From contig MJCC01000004.1 in NCBI GenBank assembly GCA_001766655.1, positions 129,189-193,188 on the forward strand: 64,000 nucleotides of DNA, in the 5' to 3' direction. Shown piece by piece: positions 48,668 to 57,991 of the stretch. The notes beneath the pieces were generated by a model that was given only the letters and a program-made list of their open reading frames with translations, had not been told where the DNA came from and ran no database searches. Within the stretch, counting starts at the first letter, position 1; every line of letters starts with the position of its first letter. Origin of the DNA: Phytomonas francai. Its lineage: Eukaryota > Euglenozoa > Kinetoplastea > Trypanosomatida > Trypanosomatidae. The translations under genes and the position numbers were made by a program.

Positions 48668-51600
48668 ATGTATGATGAGTTAGGAGCACACACGAGTCGG
48701 CGGCAGCCGCGACTGCAATCAAGCCAGCAAAAAATGCATCTAACGGCAGCTACTTTGGATATTAGTAATAGTAGTGAAAGTAGTGGCACCAGCCAAAATA
48801 AAACCAATTTACCTAACAATGTGGTACCATCATCAACTGACATCTCGGCTATTGTTGGCGGACGCCCTGAAGAAGTAGACGTGCCTTCTAATGCTTCTGG
48901 TATACCCATGTGTGGTGCTCCCGTGCTAGGTGCTGTGTCTTTACGATATTTATCATGGTATAGCGCTATGATCATATCCCAAGTGTACACCAGGGAGCAG
49001 TGGAGTGCCCACAGAGACGAGACATACCAGCACGAGCGACATCAAGATCATACACACATCAGTTCTACCCGCGTTGAGGCTCACCTTGCTGCTTTAGGGC
49101 AGGGTGTTTCGCAGGCACAGGATGCATTGGAGAGGAAAATACGACCAACCTTGCTTCTATCACTGCAACAATCGCGTGCGAGCTCTCCCAATATCCCGAT
49201 CGCTGTTAACATGACTGAGTGTGCGTCCCTGATAGACACTTTTGATCAGTATTACTTTCCTCATCACCTGTTTCGGAATTCTGTCCTAGACGGCGACGCC
49301 ATGTATGGTAGCTCTACCGCGGTAATGGCAACACGAGATGGAGCTCCCATGGCCACCTCAACACGGCTATGCACCGAGAATGAACTGCGTGAAGTCTTTC
49401 AAGGATTCTTGAAGTTGGGGCAGCAGTGCGCCCGGGAAGCATTTGATCCTCCTACAAATGACTGCACAATAAGTCAAGACGACAAGAATGGTGGAGGAGA
49501 GGGTGGTGGTGGGAGGACTTCTGTCGGAAGTTGCCCTAACAAAACCGTGGAGCAAAAGGCGAGCAGCGCATCTCGTGCTATGCGACAGTTTATTTTGAGT
49601 CTTGCGTTTAACTGCCCTTGTACACCGCTGAAGTATGCCGCCAAGCTGATCCTCGCGGATGCCTTGGCATATGCCAGTGATTATTGTACACTGCATAAGA
49701 TATTTTCTCGTAACTTCCGCATTTCCATTGCGCCAGCCCACATGATTGAGGTAATTTGCCTTTTATCGAGACTTCCTGTTTTGCCCACATCTTTCACAGA
49801 CGCCACGCAGCTCTGCTGCCCGGGCACGAATCTCCACCCCCCCCTCTCTCCAACACAGGAGACCCTTGAGAGCACTTCGGGGAGTGCTTTACGTGTGAAC
49901 GAAGACTCCAATCATGTGGAAGAATCAAAAGATAACCCCCAATCAGGAGTTTTTGTATGGGAATATCATCCTTTGCACTTTCGGTCCAATGACAAAATTA
50001 TTTGGTTTGATTCCCATGTTCACATGCAGAGACTAGATGAATGGCTCCGTGAGGATCGGCAGGTTGCCCAAAAAGGTAGGTTATCAAGCATTGTGTGCGC
50101 GCAAACGCCATGTGCGATGGCACTCCCCACTATCGAGCGTGTTATTATGAAAGACGATGGCGATAGTGAGGAAAAAGACCTTTTGGAATGTGTACTGCGT
50201 CGGGCGGTCACGGAGATGACTTCCTGTGGTGGAGGCGATATACACACTAGTAGCATGCGGACGTCTAGACGAAGACGACAGGGCCCGGGTGGCACTGTGG
50301 GTTCTAATACGACAAGTTCAAAGGCCGGTGAGGGTGTAGGTGGTTCCAAGGAAATAGGACTTACGCAACAAAGTAGAAACTACCGTGATCATTTCATTGA
50401 CACTGGTAGTGGCAGTAGCAAGGAGTCTCAGAATATGGCCCGACAACGACAGCGACAACGACAGCTTCTGGTGGCGTTGAGCCGTTCTCACATCTTTGTG
50501 CCACAACCCACGAGTTTTCTGAGGAATGAAATTTTGTATAGTGTATTTACAGAAACCGGTGACTGCCCTGCCTACTATCATTTACTGTCGCTTTACCCAG
50601 ACTTATTACGTGCGCATCACGCCTCAATGCGGTATGTGTTCTTCGACGACGGTCCCCTTCCCTTGGATGAGAGGTTAATGCTCGCGATCATGGTGGCGAG
50701 CAGACACCAGTGTGAATACCTTGTATGCCGTTATGCTGCCCTTCTTATGCACTATCCGCAGTCCGCAGGACTTACTGTTGAGGCGGTCAAAGAATGCTAT
50801 AATGACGTGCAGGCAGAGTTTTTCCGAACAACGGATGCATTGGCAGAATCTTCCCCTACCTGTGGAAGCGAGCAGTGGCTATTGAACGGCCCACCTCCAC
50901 GTCTGCGCGTTGTTCAGCACTTTATCGCGCTCGCTGCTCATACGCCGTGGTTACTGAGCGAGGATGACGTTCGTGCGGTTCTGCGAAGTGGGTGGACCGT
51001 GCCCGAGATGTTCCAGTTGATTGCCATTATCTCGCATGTCCTTTCATTAACTTCCTTTGTGCAGGGTCTTTTCGTGCCTACGGAGCCGTGGACATGGTCG
51101 ATGCTTCCTTCAGCGATGCTCTGCGATTTGCAACGTTATGCAGAAAAAGTTACTGCGTCCCGTTTCGCAGCATCAAATTTATGCTTATCCTCTTTTACCA
51201 AGTCACCGAAATCGAACGAATCTATATACACCGATTCACTAGCTTGTTTTCCCGGTGCAACCCCTGACGAGGAGCAAATGCATGCCCTTAGGTCTGCGCA
51301 GAACGTAGACAAAAATATTTACACACGGTATGCTGGTGAAGCTGACATTGTCAGCAAGCAGCGCATCCGATCAAACTATAGCAATGATAACTTGCACACA
51401 TTGAGACGCAGTGAGTTCTGCTGGCAGGATGTTGGGACAACTTCCATGGAGCACTACTACCCCGGGGCGGCGGCGCTTCTGAACGAGGAAATTGAGTCCT
51501 TCACGGATGTCTTGCGACAGCTAACGGAGACGGACTGCGCTAGTTTGAAGAATCTAGGCTTCACCCCAGCCTACGCGTTTCACTCGCTCCAGCTCTATGT

Positions 51601-52192
51601 CATTAACCTCCTTGGCTTTATGTTTGAGGATTACCCCTACAATGATATCAATAAGGTGCTGCGGCGATCGGCAAAATGGTATGCGCAGGCCCTGACCGTG
51701 CGTCCAGAGGCGCTTACATTGGAGGAAGTCATGCTCTGGCGTTTATCGCCGCGGCCAGCGCCGTGCGCCTCAGGGCGTGCGGCAGCTGACAGCAGCAAGC
51801 TCCCCCGTAGTAGCTGTTATGGAGGGAGCCACCCTCGGACATCCGCCGCGGTGATTGCCTCGCTACGAACGAAGCAGGAGATGGACCTTCTGGCCGCGCA
51901 GGGCAACCAGCCCACGCAGCCGTTGGAGCTGCCCCCGGCTTGGGTGCACCATATTACCACCTCGAATCGGGAATTGAAGATGGGCGGCAGATCTGACGAC
52001 AAGGCCTCCGCACCGGACCCGACTGATCTACAGTCGCAGGACGAAGAGAACGCTGAGGCGCTAGGCATCGGCCTTGCCCTGCAGGATGAGCGGGTATTGC
52101 TCCTGATGGCGACAGCGACTATGATGGCTCGAAAGGAAGCCCTTTTGCATCTCTTGCTCCACCCACTCTGCGCTGTCCTCAGTAAAATGTAG
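48668..52192 (+). CDS. Sestrin (PA26)-like protein
   Basis: A 1,174-residue protein whose second half follows the sestrin fold. PLPLDERLMLAIMVASRHQC followed by EYLV aligns with the human SESN2 peroxidase-like helix. HTPWLLSEDDVRAVLRSG and LSLTSFVQGLFV align with the next helices, and FEDYPYNDINKVLRRSAK with the C-terminal domain. Animal sestrins reduce oxidants and, as leucine sensors, restrain TORC1 through GATOR2. Here Cys682 and Tyr684 match the SESN2 Cys125 and Tyr127, but the His132 position is Tyr689. The protein is more than twice the usual length because of low-complexity insertions (Gly/Ser/Arg-rich near 515-600). The C-terminal helix has Thr where SESN2 has the leucine-binding Glu451, by eye. 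Family assignment is firm; function is open. Confidence 0.85.
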   Translation: MYDELGAHTSRRQPRLQSSQQKMHLTAATLDISNSSESSGTSQNKTNLPNNVVPSSTDISAIVGGRPEEVDVPSNASGIPMCGAPVLGAVSLRYLSWYSAMIISQVYTREQWSAHRDETYQHERHQDHTHISSTRVEAHLAALGQGVSQAQDALERKIRPTLLLSLQQSRASSPNIPIAVNMTECASLIDTFDQYYFPHHLFRNSVLDGDAMYGSSTAVMATRDGAPMATSTRLCTENELREVFQGFLKLGQQCAREAFDPPTNDCTISQDDKNGGGEGGGGRTSVGSCPNKTVEQKASSASRAMRQFILSLAFNCPCTPLKYAAKLILADALAYASDYCTLHKIFSRNFRISIAPAHMIEVICLLSRLPVLPTSFTDATQLCCPGTNLHPPLSPTQETLESTSGSALRVNEDSNHVEESKDNPQSGVFVWEYHPLHFRSNDKIIWFDSHVHMQRLDEWLREDRQVAQKGRLSSIVCAQTPCAMALPTIERVIMKDDGDSEEKDLLECVLRRAVTEMTSCGGGDIHTSSMRTSRRRRQGPGGTVGSNTTSSKAGEGVGGSKEIGLTQQSRNYRDHFIDTGSGSSKESQNMARQRQRQRQLLVALSRSHIFVPQPTSFLRNEILYSVFTETGDCPAYYHLLSLYPDLLRAHHASMRYVFFDDGPLPLDERLMLAIMVASRHQCEYLVCRYAALLMHYPQSAGLTVEAVKECYNDVQAEFFRTTDALAESSPTCGSEQWLLNGPPPRLRVVQHFIALAAHTPWLLSEDDVRAVLRSGWTVPEMFQLIAIISHVLSLTSFVQGLFVPTEPWTWSMLPSAMLCDLQRYAEKVTASRFAASNLCLSSFTKSPKSNESIYTDSLACFPGATPDEEQMHALRSAQNVDKNIYTRYAGEADIVSKQRIRSNYSNDNLHTLRRSEFCWQDVGTTSMEHYYPGAAALLNEEIESFTDVLRQLTETDCASLKNLGFTPAYAFHSLQLYVINLLGFMFEDYPYNDINKVLRRSAKWYAQALTVRPEALTLEEVMLWRLSPRPAPCASGRAAADSSKLPRSSCYGGSHPRTSAAVIASLRTKQEMDLLAAQGNQPTQPLELPPAWVHHITTSNRELKMGGRSDDKASAPDPTDLQSQDEENAEALGIGLALQDERVLLLMATATMMARKEALLHLLLHPLCAVLSKM

Positions 52193-52780
52193 CACAAATT
52201 CACCTTTTTGTTTTTCATTTGTATCCACTTGCACCTTTGGAATCCTCTTTAAGGATTTCCTCTCAGGGAATGGCCAGCTAGCGCTTCATAAAGATGATTA
52301 TTTCTGACACAGAAGATCGAGATCAGGGAGGAGGGGGCACGTGGGATAAAATGATGTCCTGTGGCTTTCTCTGGGAAAGGTATTATTCTTATTGGCGAGG
52401 TATGGCTAAGGCAACATATGCGGTATGGTTGTATCGGTTTGATTTCCCATGGGAATGCACATCAAAATTTACAAAGAGCGGTGAGGGAATTGCCCCTTTC
52501 GAAATCTTTTTGGGGCTTTTATGCATCACATATCATCGGCGATCTGAAGTTGGCTAAGGAAAAGCATAGATGGGAAAAGAATTAGAGGATTCATTGCCTA
52601 TGATTTTTTTAGCGCTTTAAGAGGAAATTGAAGACCAGAATTATCCCATGTGAGTTGTTTGATAGGGGGGGGGAAATGAGATACACATATTGTTTTTTTT
52701 TTTTCTGAAAAGTTGAAGAGAGAATGATATATGAAAATAAAATTAGGTTCAGGTTAGGGCATTTCGTTGCTCTAGCGTAA

Positions 52781-52791
52781 TACATACATAC

Positions 52792-52829
<38 letters not shown>

Positions 52830-52830
52830 G
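52781..52830. repeat. (AT)n/(GA)n microsatellite
   Basis: An AT-alternating tract runs directly into a GA-alternating tract, the same compound arrangement as at 120-175. Confidence 0.9.
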
Positions 52831-53967
52831 TCAGAGTTAATATGTTCTATCCTTAAAAAAGAAGAAAACACACAATAGCCGCGAATATCATCTGGGTAGT
52901 TTTTATACCTTCCCATACCAAAGAAGTAATAAGAACAAGAGGAGACAAATGATGTGGCCATTGGAAGACCACCAGGTAAAAGTCATCCGAAAACATACGA
53001 GTCAAGTTCTTTAGGGGTACATTTGTTCCCCTTTGAAGCTTTGCTATTTTTTAAACCCTTCTTTTGTTTTCCCTCATCGATTGGGACATTTTTTTCTCGA
53101 GCTTTAGCATGCTGTCCTCTAGTTACCTTTTTTGGGAAGTGTTTTGAAAAAGGCTCTCTGGTGCCGACAGAGACAACCCATTAGGGAGCTTGTTTTTATT
53201 CACAAATAATAATATATGTTACAAGTCGATGTGAATCTCAAGAAGGGTAAAGAATCTAAGACTCTTGAATCACAATAGTCATAAAAGGGGGATATCGTTG
53301 TTTCACTATAATGCTTGACAGATTTCCACGGTTTTCGATGTCTTGTGCTGCTTTGTAGTATTACTTTCATCTTTCTAAAAAATCTTTCTCGCTTCTTTCC
53401 TCGTCGTCTTATTTTTTTTTTTTCTCATCACCAAAGTGCACGTAGAATAGGTATATGCATTGTAGTTTAGCTACGAAATAGGAAACATTTTATTGGTCTT
53501 TACGCCCGAAGAAAGATTTTTTTTGAGGCTATTCTCTGTTTATCTCTATAATCTGTTCTCTTTGCACTATTCTTGTATTCCATTTTTTTTTTGCTTTTGC
53601 TTTCCACCTCTTTATATAATAGGAGTTGGATTTTTTCTTTAAAGAAGCGAAGCTCAAAAATACGTAGAGAGATTTTCGTATTGGTTACTGTCAGCTATTA
53701 TTCTCTAACGGGCTAAATACTCTGTGTTCACGTTTTCTGTATACAAAGCAAGAGTGTATTTTTTTCCTGATTGAGGTAGCGCTTTTTTAAATTATACTTT
53801 TAGTTTGATATTCTTTCTGTAAGAGTAACTTGGAAAGCGTACGTGGTGGAAAGTTCTTCATTGTGTTTCTTCGCTATTATTCTTGATACTATTGGCACAA
53901 GAGGTAGTCAAAAAAAAAGGTTAATACGAAGAACAGAATTTGATTCCATATTGTTTGCATATACCAA

Positions 53968-54040
53968 TATATACATACATACACATATATATATATGTAT
54001 ATATTTATCTATCTATCTATCTATCTATCTATATATATAT
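53968..54040. repeat. AT-rich and (CTAT)n microsatellite
   Basis: ATAC/AT units are followed by about six CTAT units at 54007-54031 and further AT. It lies in the spacer before the PP4R1-like gene. Confidence 0.9.
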
Positions 54041-54433
54041 TTACTTATTTAAGGTATATCTTCAATTGCAAACATCTGGCAGTGACACTCCACGTGGCGC
54101 TTTTTATATTCTGCCACGAAGGGTGCGAAGAAATAATAAAGGGTTTACTTGTGAGCGCATATCTACACTGAATATATAAATCTTTTAGACACTTAACTAC
54201 GTCACTGCCTAGAACGGAATAGAAAGTCTATTTGCTCTTTGCTGTCACCACACACGAATTATACCTCACCACACAGGAAAGTGTGAAGCCTTGCACTATA
54301 CGAGTAGGAAATAATATAAAGGCACGTTCTTTGAAAAGTGATAAGGGCGAAGAGGAAAAAAAGGTGAGATAATATCTGTTGTGTGTAGAGAGATCATCGC
54401 AAATACAGCGGCGAGGCAGGCGGAAAGGGGAGG

Positions 54434-56566
54434 ATGACGGAATGTCTAGAGGAGGCACTGCAGGTTTCCGAAGAGGAATTTATCTTCAACGAGTACGCTG
54501 TTGATGACACACTCGACCCACTGACTAAATTAATTCAGTACTACCAATCGGACTTTTCTCTCCAACGGCTTATGTTGGTGCGGGAACTATGTGATACGGC
54601 AGAATATTCTGGGTACTCTGATAGCACAAAGTCGATTGTGCCGCTGCTTGCTCAGTTCTCTGCAGATGCGGAGCCTGCGGTACGTCAGACCTTACTCCAG
54701 CAACTTTTCCCCCTTGCTGAATTCTTTATTAAGGAGGGTGGAGATAATGGTTATGAATACCTTCTTAGTACCTTCTTGCCATTGAGTTTTGAACTTCTCG
54801 TAGACAAGAATGTTGAAGTTGGTGCTGCCGCCTTGCAAACAGTTGAGGCACTCGCTAGGCTCGTTCGTCCGGAGCATATTCAGGTGCATCTGCTCAGTGT
54901 TATCATTGCCCTTGCGCATGATGAGCGTGCTGAGGACTACCGAGTTGTCGCAGCGCGGCTTTTTAATGATCTCGCACCAGTGTTGGGAGAGGAATATTGC
55001 ACGACCGTCGTGCTACAAGAGCTGGAATTGCTCTCGAACGACTCAAGCTTTTCTGTCCGCAAGACTGTAGGTGCCTGCCTTGGTAGAATGTGCTGTGTTT
55101 TGAGTAACAGTGTTGCGGCGCAAAAGGTGATTGTCTCTCTGTACTTGAATCTTTGTCAGGACGACATTTGGGGTGTACGGCAGGCCTGTGTGGATTCGAT
55201 AGAAGAGCTTTCGCAGAGTCTGCCCGAGGAGGTGCGCATTGAACACCTCTTACCTGCCTTCCAACAACTTCTCGAGGACAATTCCCGTTGGGTCCGTGAC
55301 CGTGCGTACGGGGCCCTTGGGTGCCTTATTCACACCCTTAGGAATGAAGACATTGATCCTGAACTCTTGCAGCTTTACACCAACATGGCTTTTCAGTCTG
55401 AGAATGGTGAATGTGAGTTGAGCGAGTACTGTGCCTATTCGTTCCCAGCGATTGTACAAGCTATAGGTCCTGGGCGCTGGGATGAGGTCCAGGACGCCTA
55501 TTGCACGATGCTTAAGGACGTTCAATGGAAAGTTCGAAAATCACTTGCCTACTCGCTGCACGTTGTGGCGATAATTCTAGGAACAGAGCTTACCGAGAAG
55601 AGTTTGGTACCCGCCTTTCATCTTCTGCTTAGTGACCTTGATGATATCAAACTGGGTGTTGTGCTGAATGTGGAGAAGTTTCTTAAAGTTGTGACTGCCA
55701 GCACACTCGACAACCTCATTCCAGTTCTTTGTCATGTTCCTCTAGAGAGTGAGAACTGGCGCCTGAGGAACGAAGTGGCTAAACGTATCGGTGACGTCGG
55801 CGTGCTGCTCGAACCGTCCAATCCGACGCTGAATGTGGTGACGGCATTAGTGTTGCGTTTGCTTGATGATAGCGTCATGGAGGTGCGAGCTTCAACGTAC
55901 CGCCCCGCAGCGGTGCTGCTAAAGCACCTCGCTAATGGTCAGCATCTGAAAGACTCGAGTCAGTCGAATAATTCTACGTTCATTTCGTATCTGAATACAA
56001 TCATAAGACTAGCCGACCGGATGAGCTTCCAAGGACGACAGATGTTTGCCTATGTATCGCAGCAGGCTGCTGAGGTCGGGGCAAATGATGTCGTAGAGCA
56101 GTTTCTGCTGGACGGCTTGCTGAGGCTGTCCTCTGACAGTGTCAGCAACGTCCGCTTGGTCATTAAGCGTGTCACGGAGGAAACGTTTTTGCGATTGCCG
56201 GAGTGGAAGGAACATCCTAAGATTGCTGCCATCATGACATCACTTCATGTGCATGACTCTGAAGAGGCGGAAATGTTAGCATATGAAAAGAAGCAGCAGG
56301 ATATAGCACTTCCGAGAGAGGGAAAGGAAACACAAAAAGACGAGACTTATTCAGGGGTAAACAATGGATTCAATGTCGACGCTGTGACTAGTTCTGCTCA
56401 GCGAATAGTTTATGACGAAAGGTCCTTCGGCGGTTTCGAGGATGACCCCATTTATGATGGTACTAGCAATGGGAATACAAATGGGGGTACTTCGGCGCCG
56501 GTCGCGGCCGACGATGCGACAGCTGTTTCAGACAAAACAAAGTCAGCGTCACAGGCAACATGCTGA
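54434..56566 (+). CDS. HEAT-repeat phosphatase regulator, PP4R1/PP2A-A like
   Basis: A 710-residue HEAT-repeat scaffold of the PP2A-A/PP4R1 group, which binds a PP2A-family catalytic subunit. The opening DPLTKLIQYYQSDFSLQRLM, with a long first unit, resembles PPP4R1 more than the 589-residue PP2A scaffold. Successive repeats have the D-x-V-R/K pattern at the inner helix, for example DAEPAVRQTL, SSFSVRKTVGAC, DDIWGVRQACVDSI, DNSRWVRDRAYGAL, DVQWKVRKSLAYSL and SENWRLRNEVAKRI. About 15 repeats cover residues 30-600. The C-terminal 100 residues are disordered with YDERSFGGFEDDPIYDG. Which phosphatase it partners is not shown by the sequence. Confidence 0.85.
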   Translation: MTECLEEALQVSEEEFIFNEYAVDDTLDPLTKLIQYYQSDFSLQRLMLVRELCDTAEYSGYSDSTKSIVPLLAQFSADAEPAVRQTLLQQLFPLAEFFIKEGGDNGYEYLLSTFLPLSFELLVDKNVEVGAAALQTVEALARLVRPEHIQVHLLSVIIALAHDERAEDYRVVAARLFNDLAPVLGEEYCTTVVLQELELLSNDSSFSVRKTVGACLGRMCCVLSNSVAAQKVIVSLYLNLCQDDIWGVRQACVDSIEELSQSLPEEVRIEHLLPAFQQLLEDNSRWVRDRAYGALGCLIHTLRNEDIDPELLQLYTNMAFQSENGECELSEYCAYSFPAIVQAIGPGRWDEVQDAYCTMLKDVQWKVRKSLAYSLHVVAIILGTELTEKSLVPAFHLLLSDLDDIKLGVVLNVEKFLKVVTASTLDNLIPVLCHVPLESENWRLRNEVAKRIGDVGVLLEPSNPTLNVVTALVLRLLDDSVMEVRASTYRPAAVLLKHLANGQHLKDSSQSNNSTFISYLNTIIRLADRMSFQGRQMFAYVSQQAAEVGANDVVEQFLLDGLLRLSSDSVSNVRLVIKRVTEETFLRLPEWKEHPKIAAIMTSLHVHDSEEAEMLAYEKKQQDIALPREGKETQKDETYSGVNNGFNVDAVTSSAQRIVYDERSFGGFEDDPIYDGTSNGNTNGGTSAPVAADDATAVSDKTKSASQATC

Positions 56567-57991
56567 CATGACTTGACTTCAATTTTGAATGGAAAAGCGA
56601 AAGATACAAGGTCTGAGCTTGTGAACAAATAATGGTTTTTTTTTTTTGTGTGTGTGAGAACTGTATTTGTGGCGTATCGCAAGAACAGTGGCGGTAAGGG
56701 GGAAAGTTTTATTATCTCTTCTTTCCAAGTAATCCTAATGATATAGTAAAAATGGTAATCGTAAAGTGAAGGACTAGAAAAAGGAATGAGAAGGTGAATA
56801 ACTAAAAAATGTTTGGTTGGTATGGAGGAAGACTAGAGGCAAAAGCATGTGATTTTGCTAGCCCACATATACTTCAGTATTTTGTAAGAGAGAGCCAGGG
56901 ACTAGGACAGCAAATAAAGCATAAAAGATTATGTGCATCGTGCAGTGTATTTCGATGATATTTCCTCATGCCGATGCCGCTTTATTGCGTCATGATATAA
57001 AAAGTGGTACTGAAAGGGTGTTGGACTTGGTTATCCATTTACCCATTTCTTACCCCTTTCCTTACATTGTTTACTATGCCCAAACAAGATCCTTTGCTAA
57101 ATTTTGAAGTATGCAGAAATGTGTGAGTGATATAGTTCAGAAAATACACGTGTTCATCAGTAAATAGATGTATATATAACTAGAATTCCACTAAAAATCA
57201 AACGTGAAGAGGAGTTTTCATTGCTGAATTTCTTCAATTTTCGTTAAATAAATAGGTAAATTTAGGGAAAGGATTTTCAGTTGGTATTGCTTCGTGATAG
57301 GAAAGAAAGGGTTCGTATTTTACTTTAATTCTTTAATAAATGTAAACCCTGACCCTTCTTTGCTTATTACCGCAAAGAATACTGTTTTATGTTCTTTACT
57401 ATTACTGCTAGCTTACATTAAAGTATCCTAATTATCACTTATCCCTTATCATTTACCTTTTAAATGTGTTCCTGAGTTGTGGTTTCCACTTGCTTCATTT
57501 GCTAGTAATCGTTTATCCATCGCCGAAAGGTTTTTTATGTGTGATTTTCGGTTTTATTCCTTCTTTATCTCCGCTGTTCCTGCTTACTATTTGTGGAAGG
57601 GTGAAGAAGTGAAAGGAGGCCTCGACCCTTATGTTTATTTGAAATCTATATTTGGTGTGCATGGTACGACGAATTCCTAACCATTTTTTTCCTCCTAGAG
57701 CGGGGGTATATCTCAAGGGGAGACTTCTTGACTAAATGCGTGACACCCCATCTCAGGCCTTACGGATCCTGATGGATGAACGCACTTTCCCTATGAGTTG
57801 TGGGGCGCTGCATCACCTTCCAATTTCTCTCTTTGCTTTGGTTTCTTTTGTGTTGCGACTGGGATCTCTTCGTTCCTTTTCAAAAACTATTCATAAATCA
57901 AGAAAAATCTCTAAAGCTATACCTTTCGCAATTTTCAATCTTGCCAACAAACTTTATCTTCTACCATTACCCTTTACAACTTACCAGTATA
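56567..57991. other. Spacer before the citrate synthase gene
   Basis: AT-rich. Apart from the possible 47-residue gene at 57537-57680, nothing coding is seen. The citrate synthase frame is open upstream to about 57800 only through a GTG; a pyrimidine-rich stretch at 57955-57975 followed by an AG near 57986 precedes its ATG. Confidence 0.5.
57537..57680 (+). CDS. Possible 47-residue membrane protein
   Basis: A short frame from the ATG at 57537. It has one hydrophobic segment (FYSFFISAVPAYYLW) followed by a polar tail (KGEEVKGGLDPYVYLKS) and looks like a small mitochondrial inner-membrane subunit. A pyrimidine-rich stretch with AG at about 57504 lies just upstream. The frame is also open further up to a TTG. 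Not recognised as a named family. It would be missed by length cut-offs. Confidence 0.4.
   Translation: MCDFRFYSFFISAVPAYYLWKGEEVKGGLDPYVYLKSIFGVHGTTNS

Larger units (their letters stand above)
52193..54433. other. Long spacer between sestrin-like and PP4R1-like genes
   Basis: 2.2 kb, AT-rich, with microsatellites at 52781-52830 and 53968-54040 and several T-runs. An 87-codon plus frame with an ATG at 52294 lies 100 bases after the sestrin stop. It has no recognisable feature and is probably 3' UTR. I see no other gene-like frame. Confidence 0.5.

Noticed and set aside
52294..52557. 87-codon plus frame after the sestrin-like gene
   Set aside because: Has an ATG but no recognisable feature and lies where the 3' UTR is expected; not enough to call a gene.
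57800..57991. Upstream extension of the citrate synthase frame
   Set aside because: It starts at a GTG, is hydrophobic, and is absent from the family; the ATG at 57992 gives a normal mitochondrial presequence.
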